A DNA stretch of 32,542 nt from Falsiroseomonas oryzae (GTDB lineage Bacteria > Pseudomonadota > Alphaproteobacteria > Acetobacterales > Acetobacteraceae), in the NCBI RefSeq assembly GCF_027856955.1, contig NZ_JAPSMD010000016.1, positions 1 to 32,542 of the forward strand, read 5' to 3'. A model generated the notes under the pieces. The model made no database searches. It was not told the origin of the DNA and was given only the letters and a program-made list of their open reading frames with translations. The translations under genes and the position numbers were made by a program. How positions within the stretch are numbered: position 1 is the stretch's first letter; each line of letters opens with the position of its first letter. Shown here one piece after another: positions 15,914 to 24,126 of this stretch.

Positions 15914-16314
15914 GGCAGGTCCTGGCCCTGCTGATGCTGACCGTGCCGGCCGCTGCGCAGCAGCCAGGACGCGACTCGCAGCAGCCGGGCTGGGAGACGA
16001 TGGTGCGGGATCTGGCGTCGGCGCTGCGCGCCTGCCTGGCGGAGCGGCCGGGGGGCATGGTGGTGGAGGCCTGGCCGATGAATCACGGGAAGGCCGGGGC
16101 GCGGCTTCTGCTGCCCGGCGGCGCGCGGGAGGATTGCGTGGCCGATCTCGGCAGCGGTGCGGTGGAATCGCGTCGGCCGGTGGCCGACCAGGACCGCCGG
16201 CCCGGCGAGACGCTGCGGGCCTTCATGCTGGACCGCCGCTGCGTCGATGCCTGGCGGATCGAGGATGCGGCGGGGCGTGAGCTTGGCTGGCTGGCCTATC
16301 CGGGGTGCGGGTGA
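15910..16314 (+). CDS. Small secreted hypothetical protein with four cysteines
   Basis: 134 residues; I do not recognise a family. The N-terminus RQVLALLMLTVPAAAQ is a short Sec signal with cleavage expected after AAA or AAAQ. The mature protein of about 118 residues contains four Cys (ACLAER, REDCVAD, RRCVDAW, YPGCG), enough for two disulfides in the periplasm. The TTG start overlaps the RraA-family stop (TTGA at 15910-15913), and the 3' end overlaps the thioesterase start (GTGA). Both junctions and the clear signal peptide argue that this frame is real. It is probably co-translated with its neighbours; its role is unknown. Confidence 0.65.
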   Translation: MRQVLALLMLTVPAAAQQPGRDSQQPGWETMVRDLASALRACLAERPGGMVVEAWPMNHGKAGARLLLPGGAREDCVADLGSGAVESRRPVADQDRRPGETLRAFMLDRRCVDAWRIEDAAGRELGWLAYPGCG

Positions 16315-16760
16315 GGATGGCGGGACGCGACGTGCTGTGTCGGGTGAAGCCGGAATGGGTGGACCATTACGGCCACATGAACCTGGCCTACTATCTCGTC
16401 GCCTTCGACCTGGCGACGGATGCGCTGTGGCCGGCGCTGCACCTCGGCGAGCGGTTCCGTGCGCGCGGCCTCGGCACCTTCGCCGTGGAATCCTGGCAGG
16501 GCTATGCGCGGGAGGTGCTGCTGGATGCGCCGCTGGCGGCGGAGAGCGCGGTGCTGGCCTTCGACGCCAAGCGCCTTCTGGTCGGCCATCGGTTGTTCCA
16601 TGCGCAGGAAGGCTGGCTCTCGGCGGAGAACGAGGTGCTGTTCCTCTGCGTCGATCTCGCCACGCGCCGCGTCGCAGCCTGGCCCGAGGACGTGCTGGCG
16701 GCCTTCGCCTCGGCGAAGGTCGATGCGGCGCCGAAGCGGCTGGCACTGAAGCGGAACTGA
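16311..16760 (+). CDS. Hotdog-fold acyl-CoA thioesterase (4-hydroxybenzoyl-CoA thioesterase-like)
   Basis: 149 residues, typical of the 4HBT family. The catalytic-helix text EWVDHYGHMNLAYYLVAFD (15-33) matches the family's D-x-x-GH-x-N pattern, with D18 as likely catalytic acid. The later GHRLFHAQEGWLSAENEVLFLCVD is the usual beta-sheet region. It should hydrolyse an acyl-CoA in the cytoplasm; many relatives act on carnitine-type or aromatic acyl-CoAs. The start is uncertain by a few codons: GTG 16305, GTG 16311 (overlaps the preceding stop as GTGA, chosen for consistency with nearby junctions) or ATG 16317. It ends one base short of the converging EamA gene. Confidence 0.85.
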   Translation: MRMAGRDVLCRVKPEWVDHYGHMNLAYYLVAFDLATDALWPALHLGERFRARGLGTFAVESWQGYAREVLLDAPLAAESAVLAFDAKRLLVGHRLFHAQEGWLSAENEVLFLCVDLATRRVAAWPEDVLAAFASAKVDAAPKRLALKRN

Positions 16761-16761
16761 C

Positions 16762-17646
16762 CTACCCTCGGTTCACCACCCAGATGCCGGCGCCGATCAG
16801 GGCCAGGGAGCCGAGCAGGGCCGGCGTCACCGGTTCCGCCAGCACCACGGCGCCGGCGGCCACCGCGAAGACCGGCGTGAGGAACAGGAAGGGCGCCAGC
16901 GCGGAGGCCTTGTGGCGCGCCACCAGCCAGAACCAGGCGACGTAGGAGGCGAAGGCGATGCCGGCGCCCTGGAACAGCAGCGCGCCCCAGACCAGCGGCG
17001 TCGGCGCGAAGACGCCGGGCTCGCCCAGCGCGTAGCCGATCGGCAGCAGCAGCAGGGCCGTGCCGATCTGGTAGAGCAGCGTGCGCTCCGCCGGGATGCG
17101 GGTCAGCATCGTCGCCTTGATGACCACGATGGTGGCGCCCCACAGCATGCCGGCCAGCAGGGCCAGCAGGTCGCCGAGCAGCATCGCATCCGCCGGCCCG
17201 CCCAGCCGGCCAGTGAAAGCCACCAGCAGACCGGCGAAGGCCAGCAGCAGGCCGGCCAGCTTGCGGGCGGTGAGCCTGTCGCCGGGCACCAGCCAATGCG
17301 CGCCCAGCACCGCCCAGAAGGGCGACATGAACAGCAGCACGGTGCTGCGCGCCGCGGTGGTGCGTGCCAGTGCCTCGTAGAGCGCCCAGAACTCCCCGGC
17401 GAAGAGCACGCCGCAGAGCAGCCCGGGCCAGAGGCTGCCGTCGCCGAACCGCACCGCGATGCCCCGCCACCAGCACCAGCCGAGCAGCAGCGGCACCGCG
17501 ACGACGGAACGCAGTCCCGCCTGCACCAGCGGCGAGATGCCCTCGAGCCCCAGCTTCACCGCCACCTGTGCGATGCCCCAGCAGGCGCAGAGCAGGATCA
17601 GCAGCGCGGCGCCGGAAGCCGGCAGCGCGCCCTCGGCCTGACGCAT
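16762..17646 (-). CDS. EamA/DMT-superfamily transporter
   Basis: 294 residues with about ten hydrophobic helices arranged as two EamA repeats. The first begins LLILLCACWGIAQVAVKLGL and the second LLGDLLALLAGMLWGATIVVIK, the W-G-x pattern typical of these drug/metabolite transporters. The C-terminal helix LLGSLALIGAGIWVVNRG is also typical. Members usually export amino acids or metabolites. It begins four bases after the tctA stop, so it is probably the last gene of the - strand operon. It may export a surplus or toxic intermediate of the substrate taken up by TctABC, but this is inference. Confidence 0.88.
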   Translation of the reverse strand: MRQAEGALPASGAALLILLCACWGIAQVAVKLGLEGISPLVQAGLRSVVAVPLLLGWCWWRGIAVRFGDGSLWPGLLCGVLFAGEFWALYEALARTTAARSTVLLFMSPFWAVLGAHWLVPGDRLTARKLAGLLLAFAGLLVAFTGRLGGPADAMLLGDLLALLAGMLWGATIVVIKATMLTRIPAERTLLYQIGTALLLLPIGYALGEPGVFAPTPLVWGALLFQGAGIAFASYVAWFWLVARHKASALAPFLFLTPVFAVAAGAVVLAEPVTPALLGSLALIGAGIWVVNRG

Positions 17647-17650
17647 GCGG

Positions 17651-19126
17651 TCAGACCTTCCGGCGGATCAGCGGGAAGACCAGCGCGGCCAGGGTGCAGG
17701 CCCAGAGCAGCAGCGAGGGGATGGAGGCGAACAGGGCCAGCACGTCACCATCCGAGAGCGAGAGCGCGCGGCGCAGGTTGTCCTCCAGCAGGCGGCCAAG
17801 CACGAAGCCCAGGATGATCGGCACCAGCGGCACGTCCAGCTTGCGCAGCACGTAGCCCAGCGCGCCGAAGGCGGTGGCCAGCAGCAGGTCGAAGGGCGAG
17901 TTGGAGACGGCGTAGACCCCCGCATAGGACAGCGCGATGACGCCGGGATAGAGCACCCAGGCCGGCACGGTCAGCAGACGCGCGAACAGCCCGACCAGCG
18001 GCAGGTTCAGCACCAGCAGCATCACGTTGCCCACATACATGCTGGCGATGAGGCCCCAGGCCACCTCCGGCCGCTGGGTGAACAGCAGGGGCCCGGGCGT
18101 GATGGAGTACATCAGCAGCGCGCCGAGCAGCACGGCGGTGGTGCCGCTGCCCGGTATGCCGAGCGAGAGCATCGGCACCAGGTTGCCGATCTGCGCCGCG
18201 TTGTCGGCCGTCTCGGGCGAGGCGACGCCGCGCAGGTCGCCCTTGCCGAAGGTGCCGGCCCTGTCCGCGATCCGCCGCTCCGTCGTGTAGGACAGCGCAG
18301 CGGCGACGGAGGCACCGGCGCCCGGCAGCACGCCGATGACGAAGCCGATCCCGGTCGCCCGCACCATCGCCGGGACGCAGGCGAGAAGCTCCTTCAGGCT
18401 CAGCCGCTCGCCATGGCCGAGGGCGGCAGCGGTGGCGCGCAGCCGCGTCTCCAGCAGCAGAAGCACCTCGCCGATCGCGAAGAGGCCGATGGCCAGCACG
18501 GTGAAGTCGATGCCGCCCAGCAACTCGATGGAGCCGAAGGTCAGGCGCTCCACGCCCGTGCCGGAATCGATGCCGACCAGCGCGAGCAGAATGCCGAAGC
18601 AGCCGGCCGCCCAGGCCTTCACGGCATTGCCCGGCGCGACCGCGCCGAGTAGCGACAGGGCGAAGACGATCAGGGCGACGTAGTCCGCCGGGGAGAAGCC
18701 GACGGCGATGCGCGCCAGCGGCACCGAGAGGAAGGTCATCAGCACGACCGACAGCGTCGCGCCCACGAAGCTGCCGATGCCCGAGACCGCCAGCGCCGCC
18801 GCGCCGCGGCCCTGCTTCGCCAGCGGGTGGCCGTCCAGCGTGGTGATGGCGGCGGCCGGCTCGCCGGGCATGTTCAGCAGGATCGCGGTGATGCGCCCGC
18901 CATAGCCGCTGCCGTAATAGACCGCCGCGAGCAGGATCAGCGCGCTTTCCGGCGGCAGCTTCAGCGCGAAGCAGAAGGGCAGCAGCAGCGCGATGGCATT
19001 CATCGGCCCGATGCCGGGCAGCACGCCGATCGCCGTGCCGATCAGGCAGCCCAGGAAGGCCAGCCCCAGGTTGGTCGGCGTCAGCGCGATGGCGAAGCCG
19101 CCCATCAGGGCCGCGATGCTGTCCAT
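17651..19126 (-). CDS. tctA: Tripartite tricarboxylate transporter large permease (TctA family)
   Basis: 491 residues, about a dozen membrane helices. The family signature GTAIGVLPGIGPMNAIALLLP lies near residues 30-50, and a second motif GVLPGAGASVAAALSY about residue 270 marks the inverted repeat. GIPGSGTTAVLLGALL (about 337-352) is also typical. It is the ion-driven carboxylate-import channel and works with TctB and the periplasmic TctC encoded just upstream. The tctB stop is one base before this gene's start. The substrate is some carboxylate; citrate is only one possibility. Confidence 0.94.
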   Translation of the reverse strand: MDSIAALMGGFAIALTPTNLGLAFLGCLIGTAIGVLPGIGPMNAIALLLPFCFALKLPPESALILLAAVYYGSGYGGRITAILLNMPGEPAAAITTLDGHPLAKQGRGAAALAVSGIGSFVGATLSVVLMTFLSVPLARIAVGFSPADYVALIVFALSLLGAVAPGNAVKAWAAGCFGILLALVGIDSGTGVERLTFGSIELLGGIDFTVLAIGLFAIGEVLLLLETRLRATAAALGHGERLSLKELLACVPAMVRATGIGFVIGVLPGAGASVAAALSYTTERRIADRAGTFGKGDLRGVASPETADNAAQIGNLVPMLSLGIPGSGTTAVLLGALLMYSITPGPLLFTQRPEVAWGLIASMYVGNVMLLVLNLPLVGLFARLLTVPAWVLYPGVIALSYAGVYAVSNSPFDLLLATAFGALGYVLRKLDVPLVPIILGFVLGRLLEDNLRRALSLSDGDVLALFASIPSLLLWACTLAALVFPLIRRKV

Positions 19127-19127
19127 C

Positions 19128-19562
19128 TCAGAAGCCCAGCGGGCCGGCCGGCAGCGGCAGGTCCAGCACGCGGTCCAGCAGCAGCCAGAGCAACGGCGCG
19201 GTGACGAGGGAGGTCACCACGGCCTGCAGGATGGTGGCGCTGAAGGCCAGCGCGATGACCAGGCAGAGCAGCGCGCTGGCGGTGATGAAGCCGAGCGGCG
19301 CCAGCAGCAGCGCATAGGCCGCCATGGCGGCCGCGGCGGCGAGGCCCGGCAGCACGCGCTCCGCCTTTTCCCACACCGTGCCGGCGCGCAGCAGCAGCAG
19401 GATGCCGCAGGCACCCATGGCCAGCGCAACGACAGTGGGGAAGGCCTTCGGGCCGACCGGGTCGGCGGCGAAGGCGACCTCCAGCGACTGCGCGTGCCAG
19501 ACCACGCCGGCGGCAAGCGCGACCAGCGCGCCGCCGAGGACGCGGTCGGCCTGCGCGCGCAT
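19128..19562 (-). CDS. tctB: Tripartite tricarboxylate transporter small permease (TctB family)
   Basis: 144 residues with four hydrophobic segments. The first runs from about residue 8 (VLGGALVALAAGVVWHAQSL), followed by the conserved periplasmic text DPVGPKAFPTVVALAMG. This matches TctB, whose sequence is poorly conserved but whose size and position between tctC and tctA are diagnostic. It lies one base from each neighbour. Confidence 0.88.
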   Translation of the reverse strand: MRAQADRVLGGALVALAAGVVWHAQSLEVAFAADPVGPKAFPTVVALAMGACGILLLLRAGTVWEKAERVLPGLAAAAAMAAYALLLAPLGFITASALLCLVIALAFSATILQAVVTSLVTAPLLWLLLDRVLDLPLPAGPLGF

Positions 19563-19563
19563 C

Positions 19564-20556
19564 TCAGTTCTGCTGCTGGATCACGCCGACCTCGCGGGCC
19601 AGCGCGCGGTACTCGGCGGTGCGGCGCTTCGCCAGTTCCTCGAACTCGCGGCCGGCCATGTTGAACTCGAACAGGCCGGCGCCGTCGCGGATGGCCGGCC
19701 AGCCGGGATGCGCGTAGAGGCGGCGCAGCGCATCCACCCAGTAGTTGTAGGCCGCATCGGGGGCACCGGGCGGGATGTAGAAGCCGCGCACGATCGTCCA
19801 TTCCGCATCCACGCCCTGCTCGCGCGCCGTCGGCACGTTCTGGAAGGCGCCGGGCAGGCGGTTCGGCGCCAGCACGGCCAGCAGGCGGATCTCGTTCGCC
19901 TCCAACTGGCCGCGCACTTCCGTTGCGTCGCCCGGGAACACCTGGATGTGGCCACCCAGCAGCGCCGCCATCGCCTGGCCGCCGCCCTCGAAGGGCACGT
20001 AGCGCAGGCGGCGCGGATCCACGCCGGCGCCGCGCGCAATCAGCGCGGCCTTGGTCCAGTCCTGGCTGCCCACCGCGCCGCCCGCACCCATCGGCACGCT
20101 GCCGGGATCCTGCTTGATGGCGTTGACCAGGTCGGCGAGGTTCTGGAAGCGGCTGTCGCGCCGCACCGCGATCACGCCGAAGTCGGCGCCGATGGTGCCG
20201 AGCCAGCGCACGTCGTTCTCGGTCCAGCGGCCGAAGCGGCCCTGCGCCAGGTTCACCCAGGACCCGGTGGAAACCGCGACGATCACGTTGGGGTCGGCGC
20301 GACGCTGCGCGTTGATGTGGTTGATCGCCACCGCGCCGATGCCGCCTGGCATGTTCTGCGTGCGGATCGCCGGGCCGACGATGCCGAGCTCGTTCAGCGC
20401 CCGCGCCGTGGTGCGGCAGGTCAGGTCGAAGCCGCCGCCTGGTGCGGCCGGCGCGATGCATTCCGGGTTCTGCGGCGTGAAACCCTGCGCGCTTGCAGGC
20501 CGGGGCGCCAGGGCGGCACCGGCCAGGGTGGCGGCAAGCAGGTGGCGGCGATGCAT
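19564..20556 (-). CDS. tctC: Tripartite tricarboxylate transporter substrate-binding protein (TctC/Bug family)
   Basis: 330 residues. The signal peptide MHRRHLLAATLAGAALAPRP with cleavage after ASA has an RR pair, Tat-like but short. The mature start PECIAPAAPGGGFDLTCR is the ligand-loop segment typical of TctC proteins that belong to tctABC sets; its two Cys (33 and 47) may form a disulfide. The start ATG 20556 is supported by GGGAGGAGA just upstream on the - strand. It binds the carboxylate in the periplasm for TctAB. A strong hairpin separates it from the gene before it. Confidence 0.93.
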   Translation of the reverse strand: MHRRHLLAATLAGAALAPRPASAQGFTPQNPECIAPAAPGGGFDLTCRTTARALNELGIVGPAIRTQNMPGGIGAVAINHINAQRRADPNVIVAVSTGSWVNLAQGRFGRWTENDVRWLGTIGADFGVIAVRRDSRFQNLADLVNAIKQDPGSVPMGAGGAVGSQDWTKAALIARGAGVDPRRLRYVPFEGGGQAMAALLGGHIQVFPGDATEVRGQLEANEIRLLAVLAPNRLPGAFQNVPTAREQGVDAEWTIVRGFYIPPGAPDAAYNYWVDALRRLYAHPGWPAIRDGAGLFEFNMAGREFEELAKRRTAEYRALAREVGVIQQQN

Positions 20557-20588
20557 CGGCTTTCTCCTCCCGGTCGGGTGCCGGACGT

Positions 20589-20618
20589 TGCGCCCCCGGT
20601 GATCCCACCGGGGGCGCA
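20589..20618. terminator. Perfect 13-bp stem-loop between the DUF336 gene and tctC
   Basis: TGCGCCCCCGGTG (20589-20601) pairs perfectly with CACCGGGGGCGCA (20606-20618) across a four-base loop. It lies 24 bases past the stop of the - strand GlcG-like gene and 33 bases before the tctC start. No T-run follows in the direction of transcription. It may be a terminator, an attenuator lowering tctCBA relative to upstream genes, or an RNA-stability stem. tctC would then need its own promoter or partial read-through. Confidence 0.55.
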
Positions 20619-20642
20619 GACAGGCAAGCCCGTTCCGGCCGC

Positions 20643-21137
20643 TCAGTTCAGGCGGTCGCGGATGCGTGCGATGGCGGCGTTGGCGCATTCCTCGTCGATG
20701 ACGCCGCTCGGCGCGCCGCCGACTCCGATGGCGCCCACCACCTCCTCCCCGGCGCGGATCGGCACGCCGCCGCCGAGCACCAGGAAGCCTGGGATGTTCG
20801 GCAGGGTCTGCGCGGCCGGGTTCTCCCGCACGGCGGTCAGCATGCCGGTGGTGGGGTTGCGCGCGGAGGCGGAGGTGTAGGCCTTGCCCCGGCTGGCATC
20901 CACGGTGTGCGGCCCGGCGCCGTCGGCACGCACCACCGCCTTCACGATGCCATGCCGGTCCACGACCGTCGCGGCGACGCGGAAGTTGCGCTCGGCGCAG
21001 GCGGCGACGGCGGCCTGCGCGGCCTCCACGGCGAGCACCGTGGAGATGTTGCGCTCCGCGATCACCCCTTGTGCCTGGCCGGCGGCGGGCAGCAGGGATG
21101 CGGCGACAAGCGCCGGAAGCATCCAGCGTGACGTCAT
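20643..21137 (-). CDS. Secreted GlcG/HbpS (DUF336) family heme-binding-like protein
   Basis: 164 residues. A Sec signal peptide (MTSRWMLPALVAASLLPAAG, cleavage after QAQ) precedes a single GlcG/HbpS domain. The domain holds AAVAACAERNFRVAATVVDRHG, then the dinucleotide-like KAYTSASARNPT and the glycine-rich C-terminus GGGVPIRAGEEVVGAIGVGGAPSG. Family members bind heme or cobalamin-like cofactors, or accompany glycolate and diol oxidation genes; many have no known role. The start is fixed by GAGGAGGAG just upstream. It follows the amidohydrolase by 56 bases in the same direction. Confidence 0.88.
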   Translation of the reverse strand: MTSRWMLPALVAASLLPAAGQAQGVIAERNISTVLAVEAAQAAVAACAERNFRVAATVVDRHGIVKAVVRADGAGPHTVDASRGKAYTSASARNPTTGMLTAVRENPAAQTLPNIPGFLVLGGGVPIRAGEEVVGAIGVGGAPSGVIDEECANAAIARIRDRLN

Positions 21138-21193
21138 GGTCGTCTCCTCCTCGTCGGCCCGGCTTGGTGCCGGTGCCCGTAACAGGGGGAGTG

Positions 21194-22807
21194 TCACATG
21201 CGGTGCCGGATCATGCCACCCACGACCGTCGCCACGACCTGTGTGCCGGCGATGGCGCTCGGGTCGCCCTCCAGCACGTCGCGGTCCAGCACGACGAGGT
21301 CCGCCAGCTTGCCGGGTTCGAGCGAGCCCTTCTCGTCCTCCTCCCGCTGCGCCCAGGCACCGAGCCAGGTGTAGGCCCGCAGCGCCTCGCGCGGGGTGAC
21401 TGCTTCCCGTGCATCGAGGTCGGCGCCGGTCGTGGTGCGGCGGTTGACCATGGCGGCGATCGCGGTCCAGGGCGAGACGCGGCACACCGCGAAGTCCGAA
21501 TGGCCGGGGGCGGGCACGCCGGCATCGATCAGGCTGCGATGCGGCCACATCCAGCGCATCGCGTCCTGGCCGCGGTTGGCGGCATAGGCCTCGCCCAGCT
21601 CGTCCATGAAGCCGGTGGCGGAGCTGTCCACGAAGCCGCCACGCCGCAGGCGATCCAGGATGGGCGGCGTCACGTAGCAGCAATGCTCCACGCGCATCCG
21701 GTGGTCAGCGACGGGATGCGCGGCGAGCGCCGCCTCCATGACGTCGAGCGCGAAGTCGATGCCGCGGTCGCCGACGCCCTCGATCATCACCTGTAGCCCG
21801 GCCTCATGCGCGGCGGTGGCGCGCCGGGTCAGGTCCTCCTTCTCGTAAAGCAGCATGCCCGTGTTGGGCACCGGCTCGCCGGGGATCGGCGTGCCGACAT
21901 AGGGCTCCCAATAGGCGGCGGTGCGGCCGGAGGTGGAGCAGTCCGGGCACCATTCCACGCCGACCAGCCGCACCCATTCGTCGCCGAAGCCGGAGCGGAT
22001 GCCGGCGCCGATGAGGTGCGGGATCAGCGGCTCGTCGCGGCCGCTCGCGATGATGCCCATGCGCATGCGCCAGCGGCCCTCGCGCCGCATCCGCTGGTAG
22101 GCACGGATCGCCTTGGCCGGGCAGAGCGAGTTGGCGACGGAGGTGATGCCGGCAGCCAGGCACTGGTCCTGCACCAGCTCCATACCTTCGGCGATGTCGG
22201 CTTCGGAATCCTGGCCGTGCACCGCATTGAGGAAGATGTGCGCCGCCGTCTCCCGCACCAGGCCGGTGAGTTTGCCGTCCAGCTTGTCGAAACGGCCGAA
22301 GGGCGGGTCGGGCGTGGTCGCGTCGATGCCGCAGGCGGCGAAGGCGGCGCGGTTCGCCAGGCCGAGATGGCCGTCGGTGCGCAGGATGAACAGCGGCCGG
22401 CCACCGCTCGCGGCGTCCAGCTCGTCCAGCGTCGGGTAGCCGCCGGATTGCCGCTCGTTCAGCCGGTAGAAGGCGGCCCATCGGCCGGGCGGCAGTTCCG
22501 CGCAGCGGCGGCGGATCGTGGCCAGCAGCTCGTCCCGCGTGCGCACGCGGTCGGGCGAGACCAGCGTCCAGGCGCGCAGGCGGATGGCGTAGGCGTCGGG
22601 GTGCGCGTGGCTGTCCACGATGCCCGGCAGCACGCGGCGGCCTTCGGCCTGCAGCACCGTGGTGCCCGGGCCGATGTGCTGGCGCATCGCGTCGTCCGTG
22701 CCGAGCGCGACGATGCGGCCGTGCAGCGCGGCCAGCGCGCTGCACTCGGTCCCGGCCGCATCCATCGTGGCGATGCGGCCGCCGAGGAGGACGAAATCGG
22801 CGTTCAT
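21194..22807 (-). CDS. YtcJ-like metal-dependent amidohydrolase with altered active-site motif
   Basis: 537 residues. The metal motif DSHAHPD (H67, H69), the C-terminal GHSDFAV (D438) and GSLEPGKLADLVVLDRD show a subtype-III amidohydrolase. However, the YtcJ motif HAIGDRA reads EGVGDRG (343-349), so Glu replaces a conserved metal-site His. The usual K-x-x-x-DG region reads VRLVGVEWCPDCSTSGRTAA (279-298), adding a CxxC, and another Cys pair follows H375 (EHCCYV). The enzyme may use a different metal arrangement or substrate. The start ATG 22807 overlaps the oxidase stop (ATGA), giving the standard short N-terminal strand MNADFVLLGG. It probably hydrolyses an amide or cyclic amide in the cytoplasm. 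Confidence 0.87.
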   Translation of the reverse strand: MNADFVLLGGRIATMDAAGTECSALAALHGRIVALGTDDAMRQHIGPGTTVLQAEGRRVLPGIVDSHAHPDAYAIRLRAWTLVSPDRVRTRDELLATIRRRCAELPPGRWAAFYRLNERQSGGYPTLDELDAASGGRPLFILRTDGHLGLANRAAFAACGIDATTPDPPFGRFDKLDGKLTGLVRETAAHIFLNAVHGQDSEADIAEGMELVQDQCLAAGITSVANSLCPAKAIRAYQRMRREGRWRMRMGIIASGRDEPLIPHLIGAGIRSGFGDEWVRLVGVEWCPDCSTSGRTAAYWEPYVGTPIPGEPVPNTGMLLYEKEDLTRRATAAHEAGLQVMIEGVGDRGIDFALDVMEAALAAHPVADHRMRVEHCCYVTPPILDRLRRGGFVDSSATGFMDELGEAYAANRGQDAMRWMWPHRSLIDAGVPAPGHSDFAVCRVSPWTAIAAMVNRRTTTGADLDAREAVTPREALRAYTWLGAWAQREEDEKGSLEPGKLADLVVLDRDVLEGDPSAIAGTQVVATVVGGMIRHRM

Positions 22808-24126
22808 GCGGCCATCCTGTCGAGCCTGTCGCGCAGCTGGTACCATGTGCCGACGATCGGCAGGAACCACGGATTGCCGGTGTAGGTCGGGCGGGTGGGG
22901 AAGGGCAGGCCGTCCAAAGCGAAGCGCTCATTGGCGGCGCCGGCCATCTTCAGCGCGGCGTTGTGGCCGAGCCAGGTCGCCATGGCGACGCCGCTGCCCT
23001 GGCAGCCGGCGGCGTAGTGCACGCCGTCCTGCACGCCGATATGCGGCAGCCCGTCGAAGGTGAAGGCGACGTAGCCGGTCCAGGCATGGGTGATGCGGCT
23101 GCCGCGCAGCTCCGGGAAGGTCTCCGCCATCGTCGCGTGCAGGATGGGCGCCGACTGCTCCGCCGTCGCCTTGCGGAAGCTGGCGCGGCCGCCCCACAGC
23201 ACGCGCTTCCCTTCCGGCGAGGGGCGGAAGTAGTTCAGCACGCGCTTGCTGTCGCTGATCATGCGCCTGCCCGGGAACAGGCGGTCGATGGTCTCCGCCG
23301 GCAGTTCCTCCGTGGCGATGATGTAGGAGTTGAGCGGCACGAGGCGGCGTGCCAGCCAGGGGCTCGCCGTGCCGCGGCTGTCGAGCGTGTAGCCATTGGT
23401 CGCGACCAGCACCGCATCGGCGCGCATCTCGCCTCTGTCGGTCGCGATGCGGAAGCCAGAGCCTTCCTGCACGATGCCGCGGACGCGCACGGCATCCACC
23501 AACGTGGCGCCGGCCCGCTCCGCCGCCGCTGCCAGGCCGCGGGCATACTTGCCGGGATGCAGGCTGCCGGTGGCGGCCGCGGCCATGCCGCCATGGTAGT
23601 GGTCGCTGCCGAGGAATTCGCGCTGGCGCGCCTTGGGCACCATCTCGGCGGGCAGGCCGGTAACCTCGGCGATCCAGTCCACCTTCTTCGCCATCGCCTC
23701 GTAATGGGCCGGCGTCCAGGCGCCGACGTAGCGGCCGCACCGGATGTAGTCGCAGTCGATCCCCTCGCGCGCGATCGTCTCCTCGATGAAGGGGAAGCTG
23801 GCGGCGGCGGCCAGCGCGATGCGGCGCGCCGTTTCCGCGCCATACGCCTTCTCGAGGTCGCCGCCCGCCACCTTCAGCCCGCCCGAGACCATGCCGCCGT
23901 TGCGCGAGGAGGCGCCCCAGCCGATGCGCTCCGCGTCCAGCACCACCGCCTGGTGCCCGAGGCGGCGCAGCGTCAGGGCGGCAGAGAGCCCGGCATAGCC
24001 GCCGCCGACGATCGCCACCTGCGCGCGATCGGGCAGGGGCGTGTCGCGGTCCGGCGGCTCGGCGGCTTCCCACCACCAGGGCTTCGCCTGGAAGCTGGCG
24101 GCGAAGGGCGGTTGCAGATGGGTCAT
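22804..24126 (-). CDS. FAD-dependent oxidoreductase of the DAO family (gamma-glutamylputrescine/glycine oxidase-like)
   Basis: 440 residues. A preface KPWWWEA, typical of PuuB-like oxidases, precedes the FAD motif VAIVGGGYAGLSAALTLRRLG (about 37-57) and IGWGASSRNGGMVSGG. C-terminal text THAWTGYVAFTFDGLPHIG and AAGCQGSGVAMATWLG binds the flavin. PuuB-like enzymes oxidise secondary amines such as gamma-glutamylputrescine, releasing aldehyde and peroxide. The start MTHLQPPFAAS is chosen; an in-frame start 22 codons upstream lacks family resemblance. It is first in the - strand operon, divergent from a polyamine-type binding-protein gene, which supports an amine substrate. Confidence 0.9.
   Translation of the reverse strand: MTHLQPPFAASFQAKPWWWEAAEPPDRDTPLPDRAQVAIVGGGYAGLSAALTLRRLGHQAVVLDAERIGWGASSRNGGMVSGGLKVAGGDLEKAYGAETARRIALAAAASFPFIEETIAREGIDCDYIRCGRYVGAWTPAHYEAMAKKVDWIAEVTGLPAEMVPKARQREFLGSDHYHGGMAAAATGSLHPGKYARGLAAAAERAGATLVDAVRVRGIVQEGSGFRIATDRGEMRADAVLVATNGYTLDSRGTASPWLARRLVPLNSYIIATEELPAETIDRLFPGRRMISDSKRVLNYFRPSPEGKRVLWGGRASFRKATAEQSAPILHATMAETFPELRGSRITHAWTGYVAFTFDGLPHIGVQDGVHYAAGCQGSGVAMATWLGHNAALKMAGAANERFALDGLPFPTRPTYTGNPWFLPIVGTWYQLRDRLDRMAA

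Noticed and set aside
16157-16945. 262-codon + strand frame overlapping the secreted protein and thioesterase
   Set aside because: Out of frame with both, ends inside the converging EamA gene and is Arg/Gly-rich; a shadow.
21138-21193. CCGGC-TTGGT-GCCGG hairpin after the amidohydrolase gene
   Set aside because: Only a 5-bp stem, expected by chance at this GC content, and no T-run.
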